The notes under the pieces: generated by a model
Database searches by the model: none
The model's input: only the letters and a program-made list of their open reading frames with translations
Told to the model about the DNA's origin: nothing
Translations under genes and position numbers: made by a program
Assembly (NCBI GenBank): GCA_003342815.1
Contig: PTEX01000024.1
Coordinates: forward strand, 6,138,786-6,202,785
Direction: 5' to 3'
From: Eudromia elegans
Taxonomy: Eukaryota; Chordata; Aves; Tinamiformes; Tinamidae
DNA length: 64,000 nucleotides
In this document: positions 48,979-61,467 of the stretch, in pieces
Layout of the letters: each line of letters starts with the position of its first letter
How positions within the stretch are numbered: position 1 is the stretch's first letter

Positions 48979-51032
48979 TATCTACAAATGTAATAGTTAA
49001 CTAAAATTAAATCTGCCTTTAAAAGCTACCTGTGTCAGCTTATCTCAAAGGCAGTAATGCAGCTGGCTCTCCTGGATAATTTAAGCCATGGAAGAACCCC
49101 CAAACACTGTTTTCTATAGGAAACACTTCAGGTTCCTCGTGCCTGTAATTGCCCAGCTCAAGTGAATGCGCGGCGGTGGCTCGGGGCATGTTTTCAGCTG
49201 TGCTCTGCGAACGCTTCTTTCTCATTTCAAGAGACAATTTATGGGCTATATTGATCAGCAGCTGCACCCAGTGCAGCTCATCAGTCCATGTGTGACAAAG
49301 ACTCGAGAAGAGATTTTGTCTTTATTTAGAAGAGTTTGGCACTTGCCGTGTAGTCCGTTGACACACCATCTATTCTTCCTGTTAATGTTCCCTTGCTTCC
49401 AAGCTATTCTTCTGGAAAGGCTGCTTGCTGGCAATTCCTGTTCACTTGGACTTTAGGCTTGTGGGTGTAAGTTATTCCTGTGCAAATAGATGACTTCAAG
49501 GATTCAAGTCTTTGTTAATTTTTCATTAGAACTGTACAAATTTCCTTAGTCTATTGTGGATAATCTGATGAGGAGCTCACTGGCTATAGGCCAAAAATTT
49601 AAGAAATAAACCGGTTCTGGCTTTAAATTCTGTTCTATTTTTAAATGTTTTCTGACCATAAATGTTCTTGTCTGTCAACATTTAATGAAGTCAGTAACTG
49701 GAATAGAAAGCCAGCAAGGACAAGGGCGTGCTGTGAAAACTGGGAATGAAGGTGTGAGAGAGAAGGTGGAGGTTGCCCTGTAGCCCTGGTCCTTCACAAA
49801 GTCCCACTCCATGCTGCTTGTTTGGCTTTCCGAGCCCCGTTGGCACAAAGCCATTAAATTACCTTTGTTTTTGATCTATAGCAAACATATAAATATAGGG
49901 TTGGGACTTTCTATGGTGGCCTGTGATTTAAGGATTATCAAGACAACAGTGACAGAGAACGTTCAGAGCAGAGTTCTGTGTTAAACTGCATTCTGCTGAG
50001 TTCTGTGTGCTTGGTAGTATTTCTTAATTGTGCTTGCCAAAATGTATTTTAGAGTTACACGTCTCGCATAGTGATTTATAGGTGTAGATCTTCTGCTCAC
50101 AAATAAGAAGCATCACTGGCTCCTTACAGCTGCTTGGCCCATTAAAAACCTGGAAGAGGTGGGACATCCTAGTTAGTCATTTAGCTCATTCCCTGAAGGC
50201 TGTTACCAGATGTTCTCTCAGCCTGTCTGTTTTAGGGGCTTTGTACAATCTATTACCCTAGTATCAGTGTTATTCTCCACTAAATTAAATCTGCATTAGG
50301 AGGTCCACAGCATTTTTTTTTTCTTTTCAGTCTTTTTGGTGTTTCTGCCTCAGGCCAAGCTCTAGCTGCAGTCAGTGAAGAAGTCTGAAATGAATTGGAT
50401 TTGAACCTTGTCTTCTCCTTATGTTTCTTATGTGCTCCTGTGGCTCCAATGAAATTCGCTTTCTCCTTGTTGAAATCCATGAGCGAAGTCTCACAGGTAG
50501 ATGTTTATGAGATTTAGATGCCAAATTTATAGAGAGGAAGACTTTGCTACAGCTGAAACAAAACCCAATCTCAATTGCTGTGCCAAGTCTGGAGCAATTT
50601 GTAAGAGGAGCTCTTCCATATTTCTATCCAAAATTCATAGCCAGATTTCTAGTTCAAAATTCAGTTTCCAGGTTTTGCTTTCCTGCAGAATTAAATCATT
50701 TAGTGGGCTGCTGCAATTAAACTCTCCAGTGGTTTATTTTTTCTCCTTCATGGACTGATTTTTGCCTGCTCAGTGGTTCTTCTTAAGTATTTAGAACTCC
50801 AACAGAAGTTTGATAACAATATTTTAATGAAAATATGTGCACACCAGGACATCTGGTGGAACAATTGTACTTGTTTGTAATTAAACCTTCCACAGGATAA
50901 ATTTTCATAAGGAACATTTCCTGGGTAAATGCTGCATTTTTTGCCAGTGTAGGGAAGAATTCCAGATCCAGCTGTCCTTTTCAAGACTCATTCTCAGATG
51001 ATAAACAAATAAGCTGCTGCTACTTGTAACTC
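48975..51032. other. Non-coding stretch
   Basis: AT-leaning sequence without repeats or reading frames of interest; open frames reach only 96 codons. Nothing supportable seen. Confidence 0.55.
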
Positions 51033-51056
51033 TTTTTTTTTTTTTTTTTTTTTTTT
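51033..51056. repeat. Poly(T) tract, 24 nt
   Basis: An uninterrupted run of 24 thymines, equivalent to a poly(A) run on the minus strand. To its right, read on the minus strand, lies a 39-codon open frame ending in a stop at 51090-51092, then about 33 bp, then the A run. This arrangement could mark an old retrocopy but could be chance, since no parent gene is recognised. Confidence 0.9.
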
Positions 51057-51094
51057 CCTAGTCTGTGAGGACCATTTCTGATCTCTAGGTTACA

Positions 51095-51108
51095 CAGATT
51101 CGAATCTG
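51095..51108. repeat. 14-bp perfect palindrome
   Basis: CAGATTCGAATCTG reads identically on both strands. The central TTCGAATC recalls a tRNA T-arm, but no D-arm, anticodon stem or acceptor stem can be placed around it, so no tRNA or tRNA-derived SINE is called. Confidence 0.9.
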
Positions 51109-51212
51109 CTTCTCTTTTTCAAGACCATCCTTCTTCTGCCTTTCATCCCTCCAAGGTTGCAGATCTCTTCAGGAGCACCAAGAATTTTAGGGTAAATGCT
51201 CTGAAAGCTTCA

Positions 51213-53029
51213 CAGGCTCCAAAGGGGGAGGGAAAGAGGGAAATCCAGGGCTAGTCAATAAATCAGATATAGAGGGAATGGCAGACATCAGTTGCCCAAA
51301 GTGGCTGCGACCATTGGGTCATACTGTTTCAAGAACATATAATTACTGTTATGTCCATTTATGTCAGTTCTGCTGACTGGAGTAGCTGTGCTTGCTGGTG
51401 CTTCTGGCGAGTCGGGAGCAGCCGTGCTTCCTCGGGCTGGCCCGGAAAGCAGCCCGAAACCCCAGCCCGTGCGAAGCTTTCGGGCTGCTCAGAGGCCCCA
51501 GGTCCACAGAGCCCCCTCATTCAGGAGCTGGTGCTGAATTATGGGTGAGCAACATAAGCTCATAACTGTAGCATAAACTCGTTCTTTTCTCATTCTTGTT
51601 TGTTCTGCAGAATGAGGTGCTCTCACTTCTCTCTCAAGAGAAGTCCCAGAAGTGTTTTCAGGCCCTCCTCCACAGTCTCTATGTTGACTCTCTCTCCTAG
51701 CCCATGTTTTTGAGGGTTGTTCTAGCATTTGTTCTGCAGGAGGACTGGCCAGGTCTTGTAGGGAAGGGCAGCTCCTGCTGGGAATGCAGGACCCAGAACT
51801 TCTGGTTTCCTACTCGCTGTGCGTGGGACTGTGTGGAACACTAAACACATCGCAGTAAAAATCACAGTGGATGCAATAATACGTGGTAGTGCCACTACTG
51901 AAAGATAAATGTTAGCAATGAACAGTGCAAATTACTAGGGTCATGAACATGGGAGCCCAAAATGTTATTTGAAAAGGAATTCAGTACAGCTGTAGCTAAC
52001 AGAAACTGCAGCTTTGGGGAGTTTGTTCCTTTGTGTTTAGGGAAGGAGACCTGGGAATGAGAGTAAGACCTGTTGATACCGTGTATGATGCCAAACAGGA
52101 CAGAGTAAAAATGCGCCAAGTCAGTTTTGTCTCTGACAAAACAGAGTGGACAGAAGCGGATCATAGATCTTTACAGAATGTAATATAAAAGGGAATAAAT
52201 CAGGTTACAGTCATTTTTGTATTCATCTCCTTTCCCAGAGTGTAACTCCAATCAGGGCTTAACGCCAGCCTTTTGCCTCGATATCTCCATAAATAAATAT
52301 TGTTCTCTGGGATAAAATGTGTTATAATCGGTTTTAGTTCCATTACTAGCATGATTTCTGACCGCCCTAGTCCACTTGGCTTCATACAGTGCTTTCAGGC
52401 ATGTCACTGTGTAGGCTGGTGTAATTAGGCCCCAAAATGACTGTTTTTTTGCAAGTAGCTTTCCTGATATGGTCTATGGCAGAGGGAATATCTTCCCTGT
52501 CATTGGAAAGACCTTACATATTTGTGATCAATTTGTCTTTTACGAGAGCTCACGAAATCCAGTGTTTGCAGTTAGCCTGAAATTGCTTACCTTTAATGAG
52601 GAAAGAATGTCAATTAAGTGACTACTAAGGAAAACCTAAGGGGCCTAAACACAATTAATTTCAATTGAAATCTGACCCCTCAAATGCAAGTAAATTGACT
52701 CGGTTCTCTTTTAATGGAAAGAGATTTTTCTTTAATTTAAATATTTTAATAAACCATGTCAGTTTTATAAAACAGGGTGTCCAATTGCAAAAGCTTCCCC
52801 TTTCATTTGCAAATGCATACATCTTGCAAAGCTAGCACGCCACTTGTAATGAGCAATTTCTCCAAAGTGATTTAAAAGCATAGAGAATTATTTGTACCCA
52901 AAGGCCCCATCTTAAAAGATGTGAACACACTAATCCTAATATCCCCGGCATGCTCCACAAGAGAAAAGGCCTGATCTGACAAGTTTCTAAGGAATTACAT
53001 GATCCAGGCTCCTTACCCAGATCCTCTTA
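51213..53029. other. Non-coding stretch, AT-rich from 52.6 kb
   Basis: No supportable gene. From 52.64 to 52.97 kb the sequence is strongly AT-rich and holds two palindromes, TTTCAATTGAAA at 52659-52670 and ATTTGCAAAT at 52805-52814, the latter followed by GCAT. Such motif-rich AT blocks are typical of conserved non-coding elements, but I cannot show conservation. Confidence 0.45.
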
Positions 53030-53210
53030 GGTGCGGGGAGGGCTTTGCCGCGGGGATTACCGAGCCCAGCACCAGGGGGAGGGCTGGCGGCTCTGCACCG
53101 TCGGCCTCGGAGCCTGCAGCGCCCGCCTCCTGGAACGCTTCTTGGAGGGGACCCCTCGGGTGCAAGGGGCTGCTTGGAGAGCTCCGTGCTGACGGGCTGC
53201 GTCCCAGCCT
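53030..53210. other. CpG-rich patch
   Basis: About 15 CpGs in 180 bp, GC-rich, set between two AT-rich blocks (52.6-52.97 kb and 53.5-54.05 kb). The change in base composition is abrupt. Overlapping open frames on both strands show no domain. Confidence 0.45.
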
Positions 53211-53499
53211 GCAAAATGTGGCAGAGAAATGACACGGAAGATACTGATTTAGCTCAATTGCCCCTTCTGCAAGGCTTTTCTACCTGGCTGGGCTTTCCCA
53301 ATGCCCCATCCCATGCCAGGGCATTCCCTTCCTCCTCCTTCCAGGTCAGAGTCCCGGTTGCATTAGGGAGTGTGAGTTAAAGCAGGGAATCTGGGTGGGA
53401 TGCGATGGCTGCGCTTGGGAAGCGAGTGCTCCTCAGGGCTCCCCTTTCAGGGAGTTCATTAATTTTGTGCTTTCTCTTTAACTGATTGCTCCGCTCTGA

Positions 53500-54050
53500 A
53501 AATCAATGCAGTAAATAAATACCAGGGCTGTGTTAAGCTCTGTACTTGTTTGTTATGAAATCCGTTGTTTTAAATGAAAATTTCAATAGTCACACATAGT
53601 ACAAAGCAAGATCACTGTAAATTTTAACCCAATATCCACATTCTGCAGGGTAAACCTATAAAATTTGTAGAGGTTATTGGATTTCTTTACTTGTAGGTTT
53701 CTTTATTATTGATTTAAAATCTGTTACCCAGAGGGCTTGCTGACATGAAGCATTTTATTTTTTTTTTCAATGAAAAAAACCAGATAGGACTGTGAGTCTT
53801 CAGACACTGGTAATATGCATAATTTTATGTGCAGCCTTTTTAATAAAAGAGCAAAAAGGATATGCAAATGTGCCAATTTCATTTATAGAGTTGAAATCTG
53901 CCTCAATGATTCTTGTGAGATAAAGAGGAGATAAACTATATATATATTCCTTTGCATCAAAAGCCTGTTTCCAGACAGCTTTTAAGAATAGTTCTGGTGG
54001 TTTCTTTGTTCTAAAGAATAAGTTAGAATATTCATTTTTTTAATAGAAAA
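53500..54050. promoter_or_regulatory. AT-rich candidate regulatory block
   Basis: Strongly AT-rich with an exact octamer ATGCAAAT at 53862-53869, several TAAT/ATTA cores and a short tatata run near 53.94 kb. No gene or repeat family. Considered a candidate conserved element only on composition and motifs. Confidence 0.2.
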
Positions 54051-54589
54051 AGAACATGCAAGTGCAGGGGGGTTATTCTGTCCTGGGTACTTGCACCAGG
54101 CAGCCTGTGCTGGAGAGAGGAGTGTTGTGCATCCTGGGGAAAAAAATGGGATGTTCTTCACCCATCACTGTCAGTCTGTGTAATCCTTCTCCCATCTCTA
54201 CCACCCACTCTGGAAGCAGCAGCGATATATTGGGGGTTATAGTATACATATTTAAATAAGCATTTGGAAGTTCTCTGGGCTTTTCCCATGAGATTGACAT
54301 TGTGTGTATTAGGGCCCACAAATGTTATTAGTTCTCTGGTACTCAGGTGAGTTGCCATCTACTGGTAGCATTTAGAAGGTTTTTAGCAGTGACAAGAATG
54401 AAGTATCAAAGTATCATCCATCTTTTTTTTAAATCAGTTTGAGGTCATTTGGGGACACTCAGCATTTTTTGCTGTAGGAATAGGATTCATCCTACCCATC
54501 ATAGAGGGAAATCTGGAGTGCATTAACTCTGCTGGCGCTGGAGCTCAAGTGGTGACTGTTCCTTTCCGTGCCTTGCAGCCCGTTCCCTT

Positions 54590-54800
54590 TCAATCCGCGT
54601 CGCTACTTGCAGGGCGCGAGCATCGCGCGGCCGTGCTGAGCAGCAGGGCCAGCGCTGCGGGTCACTTGGGCCGAAGCTTCCTGCGTGCCTGGGGATGGCG
54701 AGTGTGGCCCTGGGACGTCAGCACCGCGTTGGTGTGGCAGGAAGAGGGACGGGCACCGAGCACCAGCGCGAGCATGGCCAAGAAGGGCCGCTACCCCAGG
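54590..54800. other. CpG-rich patch
   Basis: About 22 CpGs in 210 bp, including a tcgcgcggccg cluster. Overlapping frames of 66-99 codons run on both strands and show no domain. No TATA or initiator context that I would trust. Could be an orphan CpG island. Confidence 0.5.
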
Positions 54801-55369
54801 GCAGCTGCCCTTGCTCTTCGCTTCTGTTGTTCCCGGAGCTCTCCATGAGCTTCAGTTTGGCTGTTGTTTCCGAAAGCCAAAAATCTGCTGGATAAAGCTG
54901 CCAGAGGGTGAGCAGTGGCCAGACCACCTATAGCTCCAGAATCCTAGTTCTGTGGCCTTGTAGTTTCCTTGGATGCTACAGCGATATGCTTCAAATTGGC
55001 AGGCCGGGGGTCTGCGATGGTGTCGGTATTTGTCAGGCAAACACCCCGCTGGGCACGGAGATCCCCCCGGCCAGCACAGTGACGTCTGCTGGCTGTTTTC
55101 CTCTTAGCATGAGAGAAACTGTGAGGGGATGAGAAGAATTTAATAGCTAATAGATTTGGATGCATGTTTTAAGTACTGTTGTTTTCATCCCTAAAAATAA
55201 AGAGCATACCAAGCACAAGTTTAAGGGAAAACGGTGAAGTTTTGCATAATCTGGCTGTGTTTGCCTCTAAAGCTGTGGAAGGTGCTTCAAATCCTATAAG
55301 GGGCCTAGATTAAAGTATCTCTTGCAATGCTGTTTAAATCTGAGCTTATGAAGATTTAACATCTGGCAA
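54801..55369. other. Non-coding interval
   Basis: About 570 bp between the CpG patch and the 15-bp duplication. The left part is moderately GC-rich and the right part AT-leaning. I see no gene or repeat. Confidence 0.5.
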
Positions 55370-55399
55370 AACAGTTAAAAAAGCAACAGTTAAAAAAGC
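55370..55399. repeat. 15-bp tandem duplication
   Basis: The 15-mer aacagttaaaaaagc occurs twice in perfect tandem. A small recent duplication with no visible role. Confidence 0.95.
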
Positions 55400-55659
55400 T
55401 TTGGGGCCTTGACAAATGGTAGGCAGAAATGTAGTATTTTTCCTTGGTCTGCTTCTGATTGAAACCTTTCGTTCCTGTTTGATTAAAGCTAGGCAGGAAC
55501 ACAGAGAATACAGAGCAGCTGTGAATTATCCAGGTTTGGTCCCAGATTCCTGTATAGACTGAGGAAGATGTCTCAGAGTGGTGGGTACCTCAGCTTCACA
55601 TGTCAGAGAATATTGCCTGCAGGTGTTATCCGGGAATAGCAAATGCACCAATCTGGGCT

Positions 55660-55782
55660 TTATTTAAGCAGTAATGACTGATGGAGAGGAAGCTTCTTTT
55701 CAGCCAAGAGTGCCAAGGCCTAGCTTATCTGGCAATTAACTGCCAGTAAATTCCTCCTTGTCAGTCATTATTGCTTAAATAA
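55660..55782. repeat. 123-bp inverted repeat, 32-pair stem with structured loop
   Basis: The 22-nt arm at 55660-55681 pairs with 55761-55782 at every position, with one G-T pair (55671 with 55771). The pairing continues inward to 55691/55751: three more G-T-type pairs, one A-C mismatch (55685 with 55757), then six perfect pairs. Read as a plus-strand RNA, 31 of 32 positions can pair (four as G-U wobbles); from the minus strand those four would be A-C mismatches. The 59-nt loop holds a smaller hairpin, CTGGCA-attaac-TGCCAG, at 55729-55746. The right flank (from 55785) partly repeats the inner left arm (actgatggag versus actggatggagg). No target-site duplication or known transposon ends are recognised. 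Possible readings are an ancient palindromic element, a miniature inverted-repeat transposon fossil, or a structured RNA. Loop length is large for an ordinary animal pre-miRNA. Confidence 0.9.
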
Positions 55783-55799
55783 GTACTGGATGGAGGAGA

Positions 55800-58700
55800 G
55801 AGCTTATCATTAATTGCGAGGAAATGCTAGACAGCTGCTGGCTTTGGTGGCTCAGACCATTGCAGCTGAAAGGAAAACGTGCAGTTACCTTTTAGGGTGC
55901 TGTAATTACATGTTGGCCTGCCCCTTGTCTTAGATATACAGCTTTGTATATAGCATTTAGAGATCAGCATAATAACAGGTGAGAAAATAGGACTGTGCCG
56001 AATTTGTGATTTTTGGTACAGTTGTTGTTGCACTTGGTTGCTTTTAATCTACTTTTAAAGCATGTATAAAAAGCTTGGAATGAGCTAAGGTCATAGGCAG
56101 GGGTGCAGGCCTTAGGGATGCTGCTCTGAGCAGGATGTTCATCTGGGCTTTCTGTCTGGCACTGTGCTTCATTCCCCAAGAAAGAGAATAAATGCGAAAT
56201 ATCCAGATAAATCCATGTACTAAATAAATATAGAACTCATATTTGGATAGATATCTGTATGAGATTTATTTAACTTTAAACAAAAATAGATAAATATCAC
56301 TTAAGCAGGCTAAAACTCAATAAACAAATATAACCTACTGCATGAGCACAGTATGACAAAAAAGTCTTATATTTCTGCATGGACACAGGGAGCTTAATGC
56401 AGCCTTGGCCTGTGGCCCTTTGGAGCCGCTGCGGGACTCGCTCTCGTCCCTTCTGGGCACTCGTGCTGCTGCTTCCCCCTTTCTTGCACTGATGTTTAGT
56501 GTCTAGGGCCTTCCAAGCAATATGTTCCAGGCAGAATATAGCTCGCCAGGCAGTATAGCTTACCAAGGAGGTTACAATATTACTGGCTTTATCTGCTGGT
56601 GGATGGACATGGACTGGAATCTGAAGCTCGGTGAAAGGGGAGGGAGCTTCACACTGGAATCCAGATTTCACCCCTGGATCTTAAGATGAGAAGTAACCCC
56701 ATGTGTGATGGATGTGGAGCCCTGCCCGTCTGCTGCACCTTTGGCAACTGTTCTGTATCACAGCGTCAACATCACTGCTTATTTGCCCGAAATCACGTCC
56801 TTTCAATGGAGGTGTGTGCATTGATGATACACAGGTGTCAGTGCCTGCTTCTAGGTGTGTTACCAAACATAACATATCTAGCTTAAATCCTAACGGTTCA
56901 GAACAAAATGTAGTAAGGCTTGCAGAGGAGTTCGGTGGCATAGCAGGGTGCCCAGGGCAAGTGAGAGCCAACGAGGCCACGGCGTGGATCTTTTAGCACA
57001 GATGCAGAGCAGGCTCCATAACTTGCTGCAGCCACATCCCCTTCTGCAGCAGGGCTGGCACCTTTACCTCTTGTACTGTCTGTGAGCAGAGCTCATTGCA
57101 GAGCTCGCTGGTGAGAAGACCAGGCTGGCTGGGAAAACCAGTCCCTGGGCAGGAGGGTACCCTGGGTGGAAGAGCCACCCGGGCAAGGAGGCAAGACCAG
57201 GAATTAGGTACTGGAGAGGGAGCTCACAACCAGCCAGGGAATGGGTGGAAGGGGTGAGTCAGAACTTTATCTTCGGACTCCAGAGACTGATCCCAAGTTG
57301 AATATGGCAACGGCACCTGTTTGTCTGTGGTTTTCCCAGGTTGGAAGTGTCTGGTGCATTAAGGGCACATTGTAGATAGCTCTTCTGGATCCTTCAAAAG
57401 AAGCTTATAATTTTTTGCATGCTACTTTCTTTAGAGCTCTGTAGTGAAATGAAATGGGAAATGAAATGAGTGTTTAGAAGCAGAAACATTTAAATAAAAG
57501 GATCTGTGCTCAGTTTCAGCTATTGCCAAGATGAGATCGAATCAATCAAATCCTTGCTCATTTTACTAATACTATAAGCATTGTTCAAGCAAGAGGTACC
57601 ACAGAAACTACCACTGTAGTGTTGTTAATTACTTTTTTTCTTTTTCATTGGCTTAGTTGCAGAAGACCTTGGAGATTGAGAGTGCTTTTGGTTTTGTTTT
57701 TAATCAGGAAGCACTTAGAGCCCCTTTGGGATAGAGCTGGTTTGTTCCGAAGGGGTGCAAGGGCTGAGAGCAGCCAGAGATGCTGCACTGGGGGCTGGCG
57801 CTGGGGAGCTTTGCCCCAGCTGATGTCCCCTGTCCCAGCCTCTGCGGGGGACACTGGCTCTTCCCCATTGGTGGCTCATGACATGGGATGCTGCGTCCTG
57901 CTTGGGTCCCATCAAGGGAGTGAATTGAGAGCTGTCACTCCCAGCCTGGCCCCAGCGTGGGTCTGTTTCACCAGAACTGCCCAGGAGTGTCGCAATAAGC
58001 AGGTGGAAGACAAATTAACTCATTTACAGGTAGAGGAGGAAGGAGGGGCTGGGTTTTCAAAACTGCTTATATGATTTAGAGCTGTAACTCCTGCCATCAC
58101 TCCCAGTTCATTGGGAATCGACTGTCTAAATCTTTCTTTGCTGGGCAGATATCACTAGCTATTGCTTTTCTGCAAAGCGATAAGTGTATCATAAATAAAA
58201 GTCAGCAAACTAACACCATAATATACACCTTTTGTACACTTTTGCAAGGGTAAAATAATGTCTGTATGAAAAGTTTAAATGGTTTAGTTCTGCCATGGAT
58301 TAATACATATTTAGACTGTAAAATATTGATTCCTTGCCCAATCTCATCTAGGGTAGCACTTTCCAGGTCTTTCTTCCATTTCAGTTTGGTTTAAAGGATC
58401 AAAGTATCACCCAATAAGCCAAATAAATCAGAGAGACTGAAATCTCAGATTCAAAATCAAGGGTATCTAAGTGCTGAGAATAATACTGTGGCATGTTAGA
58501 GCTGAGTAAATACCACAAAACTGCGTTTGCGTCACTGAGATGAGATCTGCGCCTGTGGCACCTGCGGCGGTTGATGTTCGGTGGACACCCCGGCGAGGCC
58601 GCGGTCCCCACGCAGCCCCGCTCCCCTTGCAGCTCTGCTGAATACTCACGACTGCATGTGCGCCTTCCTGCTGGAAGGGTTTTTTCCTGCTTTTTTGGTT

Positions 58701-61130
58701 TGTCAGTTTTAAATTATTGTGTTTTAAGGAAATGTATGTGTAGCATATCTGCTGCAGGCTGAGGGGCTATTTTGCTAATGTAAACATTTTTGCAGTATTT
58801 CATAGGGAAACTCTAATAATGCCTTGCTTTGGGGAAGATATGCAGCATGAGATTGCCTCACTTTATTCTCCATCCAGAAACTCTATGTGGAACCTGAAGT
58901 CATCACTTCAGCTTCTGTACAGGCAGTGAAGGGAGGCATTAACAAGTCATTCACTGCATCTTTTAAGGGTGTTTATTTTAGGGCAATATGGATCAACTTC
59001 TTGTGGTGTCGATGTCCTGCCATTGTACAGAGCAGAACACTGGCTCATTTAGCTGAGGTTAATGCTCGACTCTTAGATGTTTGACACTAGGAACCTCTTA
59101 CCGCCCTCTCTGCTTCACGTATCCCCTGGAGACTGTTTGTGGGGCTCAGGTCTCCAAAGCGTCCGTGTATGCAGCTCCTCACCCTAGTTGGACGGTCCCT
59201 GCACCTTTTCTGACCACACCTGGGCCGGTGCTGTCCGGGCACACTGAGGCTGAGTTGGGTCTTCTCACACTTATTTTTTATTAAGCAGACAAACCAAAGA
59301 CACGTCTCACTAATGCGTATCGGGGGTCAAAGCGCCTCCTTAGATGTGCTGACCACATCAGATCAATCCTGTTTTATTCATTATCCTTTTGCAGAATTAT
59401 TCTCCTCAGAATCCAGAGAGGTTTTTTAAGCAGTCTGACAATCTGTCCTAGCATTCTGCAGGCACATGTGGTAGGGCTTCCATACCCCATACGACTTGTG
59501 GACTGCCATATCACTGTAGCACCTTTACAAAGATAATTGCATCAAAACAATTTTGTGATCTGTCAAATTCATCCAACTTACCCGGTGCTATGTTGCTGTA
59601 ATATGCATTTTTAAATCAAAATTTGATGTGGTGCTTAGGCAAATGCCTTGACCAACTCTTGTACCCTGCCTTAGAAGAACCGTCATTACCAACGAGGGAC
59701 ACACTCCTGCTCAAACCACATCTGCTCCCCAGCAATACTGTAGTCATCTGTAGTATTTTTAGGTTTAGATGCTTTGCTGACACAGTCCCGAGTGAACTGT
59801 TCTATTATGCTCTGTTTTGGAAGTAGGACTAACCAATCTGTTATTTTATAGATCATCCTTCTCATATATTAAGATTACGTTGGCAGCCACCAGCACTTTG
59901 GTATTTTCTCAGGTTGTCAAAGTGTGCTAAAATTAATATTGATGGCTGAGAGAGAGTTCACTCAATAGTTCCATTAAGACTTGAGCTATCTGTATATATT
60001 GGTCTTAAAACATTTCTGTTTTGAAGATTTAACAGATGTTGCTTCACACTTTCCTTCGTTTCATCTGATAAACTTTTCTGAATGTTTCTGCTTTTCAAGC
60101 ATATTGTGTGAGGTTCCTGAGCCATAGTAAAGGGTGGGTTTTGAGTCCTTAGCTAAGAAGCCCTGTAATTGTGTACACCTGGTTTGCCTCTTTGCAGTAG
60201 TTCCACTTAGGTCACTGGGAGGGTGACTGTGAGAAGCAGTTGGTCAAGGAGTCTTCAGGTTGTATTTCTAGAACAAACTGTGCTAGGTACAAAGTCCAGA
60301 TCTGATTTATCTGTATATTATCTCCAAGCTACAGATGCATGAACACAGGACTTGATCTGATATTGTACAGGTACAGTTGGGTTATACTGTTCATTTTAGT
60401 AGATGTTCTTCCTTAGAGCTGGATGTATGAGTGAGTCCAAGCTCAATTTGTGCCAACAGCAAAGGCCTTATTGACTCTACCTTCTTCTCCATGTGGAAAA
60501 AAAAATATATATTTAAGAAACAGAAGCAACAAATGAGACTAAAATAATTGGTCAAAAGGTGGATACGTGGAAATGATCGAAAATTTTAGAAAGATGAATG
60601 GAAAATGAAGGAAAAATCTCTCCAACATCAGAGAGTATTTGCTGAGTAAACAGCCCAATGTCTCTGACTGTGAAGCAAAGCAGGAATGTTCTCATGTTCT
60701 CCGTATGGATGCAGGAGATGCTTCTAGTGTGTCGTCCTTATTGCTCCTTGCCTTGGCCCCGGGTAAAGGGAGGGGGGAGACAGATCAGAAACCAGAGCAT
60801 TTCAGCTTGAACACAGTAGTTGCCAAGTGCCATAGTGAGATTTACCTGTGCAGGCTAACAAACCACACAGGTGCACTCAATCACGAGAAAAGAATATTAG
60901 AAACACTGATATATGGTTGTTATTACAAAGTGCAGAGTTGAAAATATATCTGGAAGTAATTTTTCCCCATTTCATTATGGTTGACAATATGCGCGCTCAA
61001 TACCAGACATCAGCTCTGTAAACTGTGATATAATGGCTTCTCGCCTGATCCTAAGCACTGCCATTACACGCAATTTTAACATATTTTATTGGGTCAGTGA
61101 AAATCTTATTCTCTGAAAGACCACAATAGA
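55800..61130. other. Non-coding stretch
   Basis: More than 5 kb with no supportable gene. A GC-rich part near 57.7-57.95 kb carries the plus-strand 151-codon frame, which has no domain and is overlapped by minus-strand frames of similar quality. The rest is AT-leaning. No repeats recognised. Confidence 0.55.
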
Positions 61131-61310
61131 ATGAGGCGCTTTATGGAAAGTGCAGCAGGCGGCAATCTGAGCCGTGCACGGACGCGCGTGGCGGGCTCGT
61201 GTTGGCTTCGTCGTCGTTTTGTGCCCGTGGCCTGCAGAGCTGTTAGGGCAGGAGCTGCCTGTTTCTGTGCATCATGCGGGGCGCAGCGAGGAGCGGATTT
61301 CAGTGGTGCC
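61131..61310. other. CpG-rich patch
   Basis: About 17 CpGs in 180 bp, including acgcgcgt and a tcgtcgtcgt run. Surrounded by AT-rich sequence on the left. No exon or promoter elements recognised. Confidence 0.4.
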
Positions 61311-61467
61311 CTGGCAGTGAGTCACAATAACAAATAAATCGTCACCGGTGTAAGAAAGATTCCTGCATGGAAACCCAGGACCGACCGCAATGAGGCGGAG
61401 GAGGAGGGGGTGGAAGACATTCTTCCTCCTGCTCCGGCCTCTCTGTTCATCTGCAGCGGTGTTTCGG

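Noticed and set aside
51085-51115. tRNA T-arm-like TTCGAATC
   Set aside because: It is the centre of a palindrome and no cloverleaf can be built around it.
57619-58074. 151-codon plus-strand frame with hydrophobic start
   Set aside because: The hydrophobic start could pass as a signal peptide, but the remainder has no cysteine pattern or domain and competing frames exist on the minus strand.
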